NCBI GenBank assembly: GCA_964387775.1
Contig: CAYLZO010000077.1
Span: 1 to 20,084 of the forward strand
Length of the DNA: 20,084 nt
Reading direction: 5' to 3'
Origin: CAYLZO01 sp964387775
Lineage (GTDB): Bacteria; Chloroflexota; Anaerolineae; JAAYZQ01
This document shows, one piece after another, positions 7,601 through 13,889 of this stretch (the first letter of the stretch is position 1; each line of letters starts with the position of its first letter). The notes beneath the pieces are model-generated. The model worked only from the letters and a program-made list of their open reading frames with translations, was not told the DNA's origin and ran no database searches. Made by a program: the position numbers and the translations under genes.

Positions 7601-10473
7601 TCAGTTGGGGTGACGCCGGCACCGTCGACTGGGAGCGTCTCGTCGCCGCCTCGCTGACCCAGGAGCTGGCCCACCGGCCCGTCGCCCGGCAAGAGCTGGA
7701 CGAGGTCCGGAAGCAACTGGACTATGACGCCGACCGCCGGCCCACCTGCCTGGCCCACGAGCGCACGCCGCCCCTGGTGCTGGCCCTGGCCCGGGGCTAC
7801 CTGGCCCTGGGGCTGGCTGCCCCGGCGCTCGAGGTGCTGAATGAGCACCGGAGCGCGGCCACGGCCAGCGGCCAGGACGACCGCACCGTGCAGGCCACCC
7901 GGCGCGGCATCGTGGATGTGGTGCGCCGCATGAGGCTCCGCAGCGAGCTGTCGCTGCTGGACGAGCTGGTCAACTCCGACGAGTCCGAGGTCGTGGTCTA
8001 CGCCTGGCCGGCGGCGCTGCTGACCGGCTTCCGGCGCGGCGCCGAGCTGCCTCAGCCCGAGGGCGCACGAATGACGCCCCGGGCGATGCGGGCCTGGAAC
8101 CAGTGCCAATCCTCCGCCGAGGCGTTGGCGCCCCTGGGCGATACCGATGCCCTGGTGGACGCCCTCAACGAGATGAACGCCCGCCCCTACGACGAGGCGT
8201 GCCTGGGCCTCGACTGGTTCGAGTTCGCGGGGCAGTCGCCCTCAACGTTCGATCCGCTGGCCTGGTGGAACAACTATCCCCGCCAGGTGGAGGAGGCGCT
8301 GCGGCTGGCCCTCCGTTTCGAGGCCCTCGCCAGGGGCGATTCCGCTCTGCCCCAGGAGTTGGTCCGGCAAATTCCATCCCGGTGCCGGGCCGAGATCGCC
8401 CTGGAAGAGGGCGAACTGCGGGCCTTGCGGGCGCCGGCCGCCGGGCTGCAGATGCTGGATCACGCGTGGTCCTGGGCTCAAGAGGCCCAGGACCCCGCCC
8501 TGGGCTTGATGATTACCACGGCCCAGGCCCTGGCCCGCGTGCGGCGGGGCGACCGGGCGGCGGCTGTCCGAGAGCACCTGGACACGAGGGCCGGCCCAGT
8601 CTACGACGACTTCGCCCGGCGGCTAGACAAGCTATGGCCGGCCTGGGAGTCGTTGCCAGAGCGGACCAACCTCTCCGCCGAGCAGAATGCTACCTTGCTG
8701 GATGACGCCGACTGGAGAGAGTGGGCCGTGCGCCTGCTGGTCTGCGTGGACGAGGCGCATGCCCAGGTGGACCCCGAGCGGCGGGCGCGCCTGGTCGAGG
8801 GTTTTGCCGGGCGCATCCCGGCCGAGATGGCCGGCCTGGACAGGGTCAGGCCGTTGCCCTGGTGGCGCCGCCTCCTCGACTGGCTGCGCGAGTGGGGGCC
8901 GGGCCTGGTTGTAATCGCCATTGCCGTTGGCGCGCTCTATGGCCTCTATCTGGGATTCAACTGGCTGCTGGATACGCTCGGCCTGCCGGCGACGGTGAAT
9001 ACCTGGCAGCGCATCGCCCTGTACGCGGCGGCCTGGGTCCTGCTCATCCTGGCCGTTGCGCGCGGGCCACGGTTGTGGCGGGCGCTCACCCGGCCGCTGC
9101 GCTCCTGGCTGGCGGTCCGGTCCACGGCCGACCTTTTTGTGGATCAGATCTCGCCGGAAGAGGTCTCCATCGAGTTGGACCTGACCATGCGCCGCCTTGG
9201 CTGGAGGCCGCCCTTTGTTGAATCGGTCGCCACCGAGGCCCGCGGCGAGATGCCCTTGCCCGAGAGAGATGCGGACTATGGCCGGGCCGCAGTGGACCTG
9301 GATGACGGTCTCACGACCCCCCTGGCCGATCTGCGCCAAAGCCTGGGCCGCCGCAGCCTGGCCGTGGCGCTGCGGATCCGGCGAGGGCGGCTGCACGCCC
9401 CGGCCTGGGAGGGGATGCTGGGCTACAGGTTGGCCGCCGAGGGCGAGTCGCCGTTGGCTGTCCTGGAGACGTTGCGCGTGCGGCGGGAAGTGCTCAGCAC
9501 CGCGCCGCCGTCGCCCTGGTCCGATCCGGGCTGGCAGATGGGCCTGGTGCAAGTGGTGCGCAGCCGGCAGGCGGCCTTTGACGTCGAGCAGGGCTGGCGC
9601 AGGGCCAACCTCAAATCGGTGGGCAGCTCGTCACTGCCGGGGAGCCAGGACTTTGAGAAGGCGTTTGCGGGCTTGCTCGACGGGGGAGGCGGCCGGGACC
9701 CGGCTGAGGTCCGGACGGCGGCCCTCTTGCGCGAGATCCTGGTCTCGCGCTTTGACGCGCAGGAACTCAAGACCCTGTGCCGGGAAGTGGACATCGATCC
9801 GGGGCGGTTCCCCGACGAGCCGGTCGCGATGGCCTCGGAGCTTGGCCTGTGGCTGCAAAAGCAAGGTCGTACAGCCGAGTTACTGGCCTCTGTGCAGCAG
9901 GCACGGCCAGAGTTGGCCGTCCCCTTCAAGGCGCTACACCTGGTCGGGACGCCGGTGCAGACGCGGGCCGAGTTGCAATGGCAGATCGCCGGCGCCCAGG
10001 AGAGAGAAGCCGCCTATGAAAAGAGGACGTCCCAGGCGGACCCGGGCCGTGCCGGGGAGCTGATGCGGGCCGACCAGGTGCCCGTCCGGCTCGGTCCCTT
10101 GATCCTCTTGCAGGTCGAGCCGATCCAGGAGGCCCGCCGCCGCTCGCCGGCCGACCGCGAGCAGGCCGGCCAGGCCCGGCGCTTTGCCCACAAGCTGGTC
10201 ACCGCCGGGGCGCCGGCCGTGCTGACCCTGCCGGCGGCTTTTTCCTCGGCCGTCCCGGCCATGGTCGGCGCCGTGGCCGAGGCGCTGGGCAGCGATGCGA
10301 CGCCCCCGGACGGGGACCGCCTGCTGGCCGCCGCCGAGGCGGCCCGACGGGCCATCCTGACCTGGGAATCGGATCCGCCGGTGCTGGAGCCGGAAGACCG
10401 GCAGGAACTGGCCCTGGACGTGTGCCTTTTCCTGCGTTCTGAGCAAGTGCTCGAAGAGAAGACTCTCGACTAA
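4603..10473 (+). CDS. Giant STAND-type NTPase with helical repeats, two membrane helices and a death-like domain
   Basis: A 1956-residue protein whose ATG lies 20 nt inside the preceding gene. Residues ~20-110 look winged-helix-like. A STAND/NB-ARC NTPase follows: Walker A GVGGVGKT at 237-244, Walker B VVLILD ending at D360, and a VVFAGRR sensor strand. Residues ~640-1420 are Leu/Ala-rich helical hairpins of TPR/HEAT character, the usual ligand-sensing arm of STAND proteins. Two hydrophobic segments (~1434-1458 and ~1470-1487) should span the membrane. Residues ~1707-1770 resemble the small helical effector-associated (death-like) domains of conflict NTPases (motifs RFDAQELKTLC and GRTAELL). 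The parts flanking it (from ~1520) resemble a CHAT fold lacking the catalytic His and Cys. The likely role is sensor and scaffold that oligomerises on stimulation and recruits the proteases. The NTPase call is strong; the C-terminal reading is inference. Confidence 0.8.
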   Translation: MQITQADIRRQVAQLQREDQQAQLKELGARGLAWLALAPAWTVDLARACDFPAGPLGLEGFLEEAEARGLCERGDIEYKGEFWIRRGERQSTLDMLQDRYGIDFLWKEASQAGQRIRKAADLPVSAPVRRWATLAGQMAESPWHAADWLDRKLLALLDEGRTGEAMGWLDTAAPLAALFGGRLELAVRLGNRRLELAYRRRQDERHIQDFLRRDEQVAALEDLLALKEGAWALHYLGVGGVGKTMLLRYVTAHLAPERKLPTGRIDFDYVSPDYPARRPGQILVELVAELLAYGLDQSQLAAFNNSVDSLHEVLSREPGVGDPLARLDEHQEPYETMIRDFCRLIRGLARPGRPVVLILDTCEELAKFQPPGSRLPSVEATFQILEDVHRESLKQSGPDELPFRVVFAGRRPLAQSGLHWALKPHQAGGKRHLLPERKDYLALHELRGFDHRETKEFLCDIKQVQIPTRDVYRAILRHSLETGRSADVEHNAFEHRPRQFRYNPFDLALYAEWLKSDQALSAEQIAGGAHDPYIEYRILERLRQRDLEDLLPALVLLARFDELVLTPLIEQRPGVDVGAISRELGDQEWIDYRHDEALDATFLQIDNNLLPRLRRYYGCDQVQAPKPERCRKLDEAKRKLAPILKGLLEDEDRALVNVAPDYIDAALRVLPHETGARLWDQIERRIPAEADWSWARRVTGRILGEADHPLWAAVQATLASAQIHLEPDFDVRSIWQTVADTARNHPLAGVRERLEARAFLGQLAARPWSEPPISEADLDRLFDLAPASPTVTRQQMAAAYPELARALESLPPSTRGASPIASAYEAMDHLLRQMAEQPASEPSISEQAASLQADLAQAASDFHIQQQVAAACAALASVLDACEYHNAAFPDPARLQSWALDLDRLDYPRELVAFAHTLAGRAWLSNASTSAGSGPGVALLRRAARMAGSGLDGLDPNRWLDWLPPRDLRSRLRLEAVRALPAELEDEAWRDLSTWRANALSWGDAGTVDWERLVAASLTQELAHRPVARQELDEVRKQLDYDADRRPTCLAHERTPPLVLALARGYLALGLAAPALEVLNEHRSAATASGQDDRTVQATRRGIVDVVRRMRLRSELSLLDELVNSDESEVVVYAWPAALLTGFRRGAELPQPEGARMTPRAMRAWNQCQSSAEALAPLGDTDALVDALNEMNARPYDEACLGLDWFEFAGQSPSTFDPLAWWNNYPRQVEEALRLALRFEALARGDSALPQELVRQIPSRCRAEIALEEGELRALRAPAAGLQMLDHAWSWAQEAQDPALGLMITTAQALARVRRGDRAAAVREHLDTRAGPVYDDFARRLDKLWPAWESLPERTNLSAEQNATLLDDADWREWAVRLLVCVDEAHAQVDPERRARLVEGFAGRIPAEMAGLDRVRPLPWWRRLLDWLREWGPGLVVIAIAVGALYGLYLGFNWLLDTLGLPATVNTWQRIALYAAAWVLLILAVARGPRLWRALTRPLRSWLAVRSTADLFVDQISPEEVSIELDLTMRRLGWRPPFVESVATEARGEMPLPERDADYGRAAVDLDDGLTTPLADLRQSLGRRSLAVALRIRRGRLHAPAWEGMLGYRLAAEGESPLAVLETLRVRREVLSTAPPSPWSDPGWQMGLVQVVRSRQAAFDVEQGWRRANLKSVGSSSLPGSQDFEKAFAGLLDGGGGRDPAEVRTAALLREILVSRFDAQELKTLCREVDIDPGRFPDEPVAMASELGLWLQKQGRTAELLASVQQARPELAVPFKALHLVGTPVQTRAELQWQIAGAQEREAAYEKRTSQADPGRAGELMRADQVPVRLGPLILLQVEPIQEARRRSPADREQAGQARRFAHKLVTAGAPAVLTLPAAFSSAVPAMVGAVAEALGSDATPPDGDRLLAAAEAARRAILTWESDPPVLEPEDRQELALDVCLFLRSEQVLEEKTLD

Positions 10474-10487
10474 AAAGGAGCGAAACT

Positions 10488-11534
10488 GTGAACGGACTGA
10501 TTGATAAACTGAGAGGCTGGGTGGAGGACGAAGCCGAGCACTACACCTACCGCCACCTTCCCGCCGAGAATCCACCGGTCGATCCCCTGTTGCCCTACGG
10601 CAGCTACTTTCGGGTCACGCTGGCCCAGATGTTCTTGCGCACCGAGCGCAAGTGGTTCAAAGAGACCTTTCCGGCGGCCCACACCTCCATCCGCATCCAG
10701 CACGCCGACTATGCCCCCGTCGAGCTGAACCACGTCACCCACGTGCCGGGCCAGGACCTGGCCAAGAGCATCGACCTGAACAACACCGTCACCGGGCTGG
10801 TGCCCTACAACGGCGGTACGCTCGAGATCGACTGCGGCCTGCTGGCCCTGCACGGCAAGGACTACCTGGACGCCTCCATCAAGATGCTGGGCAGTTTCTC
10901 CGAGCTGGTGGCCGCCCCGGTCAGCCAGGCGCTGGCCATCACGGGCAAGGTGGCGACCAGCGTCCAGGACCTGTTCGTGGGCAGCGACGGCGAGGTGCAA
11001 CTCAACTTTGGGCAGACCTACGCCGAGGGCAATCCCCCGCGACCGGGCCATTACGCCGCCATCCTGGCCACCGAGGCCCAGTTACAGGGCAAAACGCTGT
11101 CCGTCGAAAAGGACCAGCTCCGGGCCAACGGCCAGCCCTTCACCGGCTTTGACTACCTGCTGTTCCGCATCGACGCCGTCAAGGAGCGGTCCGACTGGCG
11201 TATGCAAGAGATCCAGAAGAACGTCAAGGCGGCCAAAAAGTCCTACCTCCGCCAAAAGACGGAAGAAGGGGACGAGTATCGGGCGGCGGCCCTGGTGGCC
11301 GTCTACGATTCGCGCGAACTGAGCGAGGCCGACCGCGCCCGGGTCGAGGGGATGATCCGTGATGAACTAGAGCCGTACCGCACCGGCGGCCGGGGCGCCG
11401 TGGGCGACGAAGAGCTGGAAAAGTCGCTGGACCAGATCATGGAAGGCGCCATGTCGTGGGAGGAGGGCGCCCGGCGGATCGCGGCCAGGAATCCAGCCGC
11501 CCGAAAGGCGCTCCAGCCGCATCTGGGTGGCTGA
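10488..11534 (+). CDS. Unrecognised 348-residue protein, last gene of the conflict operon
   Basis: Starts at GTG with a good AAGGAG ribosome binding site (10475-10480), 14 nt after the giant NTPase gene, so it is part of the same operon. I do not recognise a family. Residues ~35-220 look rich in beta strands with conserved-looking Asn, Gly and Pro turns (for example LNNTVTGLVPYNGG near 101-114). A helix at ~140-165 (PVSQALAITGKVATSVQDL) is Ala/Val-rich and mildly amphipathic. The C-terminal ~120 residues are charged and helical, like a coiled coil plus a small helical bundle. There is no signal peptide, catalytic motif or strong membrane segment. By position it could be a substrate or pore-type effector of the two proteases, or an adaptor; this is only inference from context. 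Confidence 0.6.
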   Translation: MNGLIDKLRGWVEDEAEHYTYRHLPAENPPVDPLLPYGSYFRVTLAQMFLRTERKWFKETFPAAHTSIRIQHADYAPVELNHVTHVPGQDLAKSIDLNNTVTGLVPYNGGTLEIDCGLLALHGKDYLDASIKMLGSFSELVAAPVSQALAITGKVATSVQDLFVGSDGEVQLNFGQTYAEGNPPRPGHYAAILATEAQLQGKTLSVEKDQLRANGQPFTGFDYLLFRIDAVKERSDWRMQEIQKNVKAAKKSYLRQKTEEGDEYRAAALVAVYDSRELSEADRARVEGMIRDELEPYRTGGRGAVGDEELEKSLDQIMEGAMSWEEGARRIAARNPAARKALQPHLGG

Positions 11535-11770
11535 GGGGCTCGCTCTGTGTGAGGAGCTGGAAGCCAGGGAAGTTCAGACAAAAGCCGCAATCCAGCAGAG
11601 CCGACTTTGGCGAGCTTAGCCGAGCCGCGAGGACCTGGCCCGGTTGCAGGGAGAGCAGTCAGCCTACCAGGACATCCTTGACATTCCGCTGTCCGCAGCA
11701 GCCGGTGGGTTAGAGGGCCGTCAGTTGGGTTTTGGTCGTTGGTCATTGGCTCGTCGGTCATATAGGTCGT
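11535..11770. other. Convergent intergenic gap between the operon and the toxin-antitoxin island
   Basis: No gene and no clear intrinsic terminator are seen between the rightward operon and the leftward MazF-like gene. Near the right end (about 11722-11762) a run of short related words (GGTCGTTGGTCATTGG, CGTCGGTCAT) occurs. Read on the minus strand this is the ATGACC-type motif that also sits in the leaders of several toxin-antitoxin units to the right. Confidence 0.4.
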
Positions 11771-12091
11771 TTATGGCACTGCCAAGGCCAATTGTAGGCG
11801 AGCCTGCACCTCAGCCCAGTCACGGTCGGAAAGATGGCCGATGGCCCTGACGCTGGCAGCCGGGACCGTCGCCAGGTAGGCCCGAAAGGCCGTGGGCCGG
11901 TGCAGGTGAGCGGCTGTCCAGTCTTGCAGAATATAATCCATTGGCGCAGTTGCCGAAGCCACCTGGCCGGTCAGCACTGCGACGATGACGTCAGGACGAG
12001 CCGTGTGATAGACATCCGTGGCCACGGCCACGACAGGGCGGCGTTTCAAGCCCGTAGCGCCGGGAAAATCGACGATCAACACACACATCAC
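11771..12091 (-). CDS. MazF/PemK-family toxin (endoribonuclease)
   Basis: A 106-residue protein of the usual MazF/PemK size. The N-terminal strand VLIVDFPGATGLKRRPVVAV matches the conserved beta-barrel core and its RRP loop, and the middle DVIVAVLTGQ and the IGHLSDRDW block near the C terminus are typical of one bacterial branch of this family. MazF-like toxins cut RNA at specific short sequences and are held inactive by the upstream-encoded antitoxin. Translation can start at GTG 12091 or at the adjacent ATG 12088; the ATG is more likely. The antitoxin stop lies only 5-8 nt upstream, so the pair is translationally coupled. The family is well supported; cleavage specificity cannot be read. 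Confidence 0.85.
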   Translation of the reverse strand: MMCVLIVDFPGATGLKRRPVVAVATDVYHTARPDVIVAVLTGQVASATAPMDYILQDWTAAHLHRPTAFRAYLATVPAASVRAIGHLSDRDWAEVQARLQLALAVP

Positions 12092-12096
12092 CCGGC

Positions 12097-12315
12097 CTAA
12101 CCACTGGCGACTCTTTCACCAGAAGTACTCAGGGCGTGTTGCAAGGCAAAGGCACTCAGGTCGTGCAAATCCTGTTCACTCCAGACGTCGTCCTCGTCTA
12201 CAGTTGGTGCGGGAACAGCGTCGTTCAAAATCAAGGTCGCCAGGCGTAGGCGTTCGGTGATGGGCAAGGGACGGACCCACTCCCTGTAAATCGTTTGTGC
12301 GGTTGTTGTAGACAT
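12097..12315 (-). CDS. Antitoxin partner of the MazF-like toxin
   Basis: A 72-residue protein starting at the ATG 12315-12313 (MSTTTAQTIYREW), chosen because a perfect AGGAGGA ribosome binding site (12322-12328) sits just upstream. The frame stays open further upstream to 12477, but that part is translated repeat DNA with no protein character. The N-terminal half (VRPLPITERLRLATLIL) is a helix like those of short antitoxins found beside PIN and MazF toxins in this kind of genome. The acidic C-terminal half (DEDDVWSEQDL) probably wraps the toxin. It has no recognisable AbrB or RHH DNA-binding fold, so autoregulation may rely on the leader repeats or another protein. The assignment rests mainly on position. 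Confidence 0.65.
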   Translation of the reverse strand: MSTTTAQTIYREWVRPLPITERLRLATLILNDAVPAPTVDEDDVWSEQDLHDLSAFALQHALSTSGERVASG

Positions 12316-12325
12316 AGTTGTTCCT

Positions 12326-12499
12326 CCTAACCCGGATAGAACCGGAACCAAGAGGGCCAATGTTGCCCCAAAATCCTTGCTCAATGTGTCAGGATTTCGG
12401 GGGTTAGGCCCTAACCCGGACGAGCCGAAACCAAAAAGACGACAATCTCGCCCCCAAAATCCCTGCACAAGGAACAAGAATTTCGTGGGTTAGGCCCTA
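12326..12499. repeat. Two tandem ~85-bp imperfect repeats with palindromic borders, leader of the MazF-like module
   Basis: Unit A (12326-12409) and unit B (12410-12499) both begin CCTAACCCGGA, share CC(C)CAAAATCC in the middle and end TTTCG(G/T)GGGTTAGGCCC; the period is 84-86 bp. The junction is a perfect palindrome, GGGTTAGG (12401-12408) - C - CCTAACCC (12410-12417). Unit A also carries an internal dyad, AAATCC and GGATTT. The antitoxin's ribosome binding site lies in the third, partial copy of the border motif (CCGGGTTAGGAGG on the minus strand). The array therefore forms the 5' leader of the antitoxin gene and may be a regulatory RNA structure or a protein-binding array. Confidence 0.65.
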
Positions 12500-12569
12500 T
12501 GAAAGCCCGGCGGCTCGGTTGCGCCGGAGGCGGGCCTGCGGCCAGACCGGCCACAGCCGGTTTTCATAG
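12497..12569. repeat. Imperfect inverted repeat between the DUF433 gene and the MazF-like module
   Basis: CTATGAAAGCCCGGC (12497-12511) pairs with GCCGGTTTTCATAG (12556-12569) with one mismatch and one bulge. The GC-rich middle contains further complementary words (GGCCAGACCGGCC). It starts exactly where the tandem repeat array ends and lies 17 nt past the DUF433 stop, so it could be that gene's transcript end. It lacks a clear U-tract on the minus strand. Confidence 0.4.
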
Positions 12570-12586
12570 CAGGTAACGGACCAGGC

Positions 12587-12952
12587 TCATGCTACCGGCG
12601 CTGCCCCCTGCTGGCGACGCTCGGCTGCTGGGTGCTTGTCCTGCCTGTCCTGACGAAGGGCGCGCAGTCTGGTGACGACGGGCGGGGGATTGCGATCTTG
12701 TTCCTCCCGCACCCGTCGGCAATAGGCCAGCCAATCGGCCAGGTAGGCCTCAACTTGCTGCCGGTTGTGGAGATAGTAGGTGATGGTGGCATAGACCTGC
12801 TCCAGTGTGAGCGACGGATAGCGCGCCGCAATCGTTTCCGGGGGCTGGCTGCGGTGGATATAGTCGTACAGGATCGTCTCGATCCCGATGCGGGTTCCCT
12901 TGAGACGGATGTCGTCGGGAGCTAAAAAGTCGAAATAATTTTCCAGCTTCAT
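12587..12952 (-). CDS. DUF433 family protein (antitoxin-type), apparently without a partner
   Basis: Starts most likely at ATG 12952 (MKLENYFDFLAPDD), because the GAGGTGA ribosome binding site (12959-12965) is 6 nt upstream; a GTG at 12961 overlaps that site. The motif IRLKGTRIGIETILYDYI followed by PETIAARYPSLTLEQVYATI is the DUF433 signature, a small winged-helix-like domain that acts as antitoxin to PIN-like (Mut7-C/DUF5615) toxins. The usual toxin gene should follow immediately but is absent: downstream there is only repeat DNA. The last ~35 residues are Arg/Gln/Pro-rich and look unstructured, with a low-complexity RQDRQD repeat. A copy of the shared promoter sits directly upstream, giving a leader of only ~12 nt. 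Confidence 0.8.
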   Translation of the reverse strand: MKLENYFDFLAPDDIRLKGTRIGIETILYDYIHRSQPPETIAARYPSLTLEQVYATITYYLHNRQQVEAYLADWLAYCRRVREEQDRNPPPVVTRLRALRQDRQDKHPAAERRQQGAAPVA

Positions 12953-12970
12953 CGTTCTCACCTCGTTGCC

Positions 12971-12999
12971 AGTCTACCACGAATCCTGCGGTTTGACAA
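12971..12999 (-). promoter_or_regulatory. Shared promoter cassette, copy 1 (before the DUF433 gene)
   Basis: On the minus strand TTGTCA (12999-12994) - 17 nt - TAGACT (12976-12971). The spacer and flanks match three other copies in the window almost base for base. The expected transcript start is near 12964, about 12 nt from the DUF433 ATG, so the mRNA would begin almost at the ribosome binding site. Confidence 0.65.
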
Positions 13000-13055
13000 G
13001 GTTTGTGGCGGGGGGCTGAGAAGGCGGCGTTGACTTTGGCAGCCCACGGCCGGGG

Positions 13056-13406
13056 TCAGTCTTTCGGGTAGTTGTGGGGCACGCAGGCGTCGTCCACCGT
13101 AGCTTGGGCGATGGTGGCCCAAACCTCGTCCCTTCGGCAGAGTTTACCCTGAGCGCAGCCGAAGGGCTCAGGGCAGGCCTCGCTGGTGAGTGGGTTCACG
13201 TGGTGGATGGGCGTCCGATAGTTGTTGGCGGCGCCGGCTTCGCTGATCAGCACCGAGAGCAGCCTGGCGCTCTGCGCGTCGCTGGCCTCGTTCCAGAGGT
13301 CCCGGATGTGTTGCAGTCGCCGGTCGGCGCCGTGTTGAGCAGGTTTCGTTTGGGGTGAAAATGTTGGTCTCTTTGGCTTCGCCTGGGGCAGGCGGTGGCT
13401 AGTCGG
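13056..13406 (-). pseudogene. Unknown small gene, copy 1, with an in-frame palindromic insertion
   Basis: A minus-strand frame open from 13406 to the stop at 13056 with no good start codon. It matches the frame at 14328-14738: shared blocks are RRLQHIRDLWNEASDAQ, ARLLSVLI, AGAANNYRTPIH, NPLT and WATIAQATVDD. Compared with that copy it has a 17-codon insertion made by an interlocking palindromic repeat (13130-13173). The family is not recognised. It sits between the PIN toxin gene upstream (13423-13887) and the promoter of the DUF433 gene. An ATG at 13410 (ATGACC) is in another frame and stops after three codons, so the copy is probably broken at its 5' end. Confidence 0.45.
13130..13173. repeat. 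Interlocking palindromic repeat inside unknown gene copy 1
   Basis: CCCTTCGGC (13130-13138) pairs with GCCGAAGGG (13158-13166), and CCCTGAGC (13147-13154) pairs with GCTCAGGG (13166-13173), so two hairpins exclude each other. It belongs to the common short repeat type built from CCCTTCG and CCCTGAGC words, also seen at 14442-14460. Here it is translated as part of the surrounding frame. Confidence 0.6.
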
Positions 13407-13422
13407 TCATTTGCTCACTGGT

Positions 13423-13887
13423 CTACGGATGCAAGTTCGGATTATCGGCGATCAACCTCTCAGCCAGAGCGGCCGCGACCAGTTGGTTGTCAGCGGAGAG
13501 GAATGTCAAAGGGGGAAGCGATAGAACTTGCAATATCCGATTGGCCTCTGAAGCAGAGGCCAGTTGCACCGCATCATAAGCCCGCAACGGATGACGATCT
13601 ACCAGATCCCGGGCCAGATCACTCACTGCGGCATCTACTTCTACCAACTGGTACTGCGTAAACGTGTCGTAACGAAAAGCCTGAAGTGCATCGGCGTATT
13701 CGGAGGGAGACAAAGAAGCTTCGCGCCAACGACGGGCCAGCGCACCAGCGACCTCGACTGTCGTGATCCGTGATGTGAGCAGCAGGTAACCGGCAACTGG
13801 TGCAACAATGGCTTGCAGCCAAGCGCTCCCCACCTCGGCCACGTACCGCTTGACCAAGGCGCTGCTGTCCAGATAATACGTGGCCAT
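13423..13887 (-). CDS. PIN-domain toxin (VapC-like ribonuclease)
   Basis: A 154-residue protein with the full PIN pattern: D7 in YYLDSSALVKRY, E45 in TTVEVAGAL, D105 in LRAYDAVQLA and D133 in FLSADNQL. These acidic residues bind the metal used for RNA cleavage, and the length is normal for the LDSSALVK branch. It begins 2 nt after the stop of the AF2212-like antitoxin gene, the standard antitoxin-first arrangement, and should be translated by coupling. All catalytic residues are present, so the toxin is probably active and neutralised by its neighbour. The RNA target is unknown. Confidence 0.9.
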   Translation of the reverse strand: MATYYLDSSALVKRYVAEVGSAWLQAIVAPVAGYLLLTSRITTVEVAGALARRWREASLSPSEYADALQAFRYDTFTQYQLVEVDAAVSDLARDLVDRHPLRAYDAVQLASASEANRILQVLSLPPLTFLSADNQLVAAALAERLIADNPNLHP

Positions 13888-13889
13888 CC

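Noticed and set aside
12316..12477. Longer start for the MazF-partner antitoxin (126 residues from 12477).
   Set aside because: The extra part is a translation of the two leader repeats; a perfect ribosome binding site supports ATG 12315.
12326..12499. Possible CRISPR array because of tandem repeats.
   Set aside because: Only two long imperfect units with no short constant repeat and variable spacer pattern, and no cas genes nearby.
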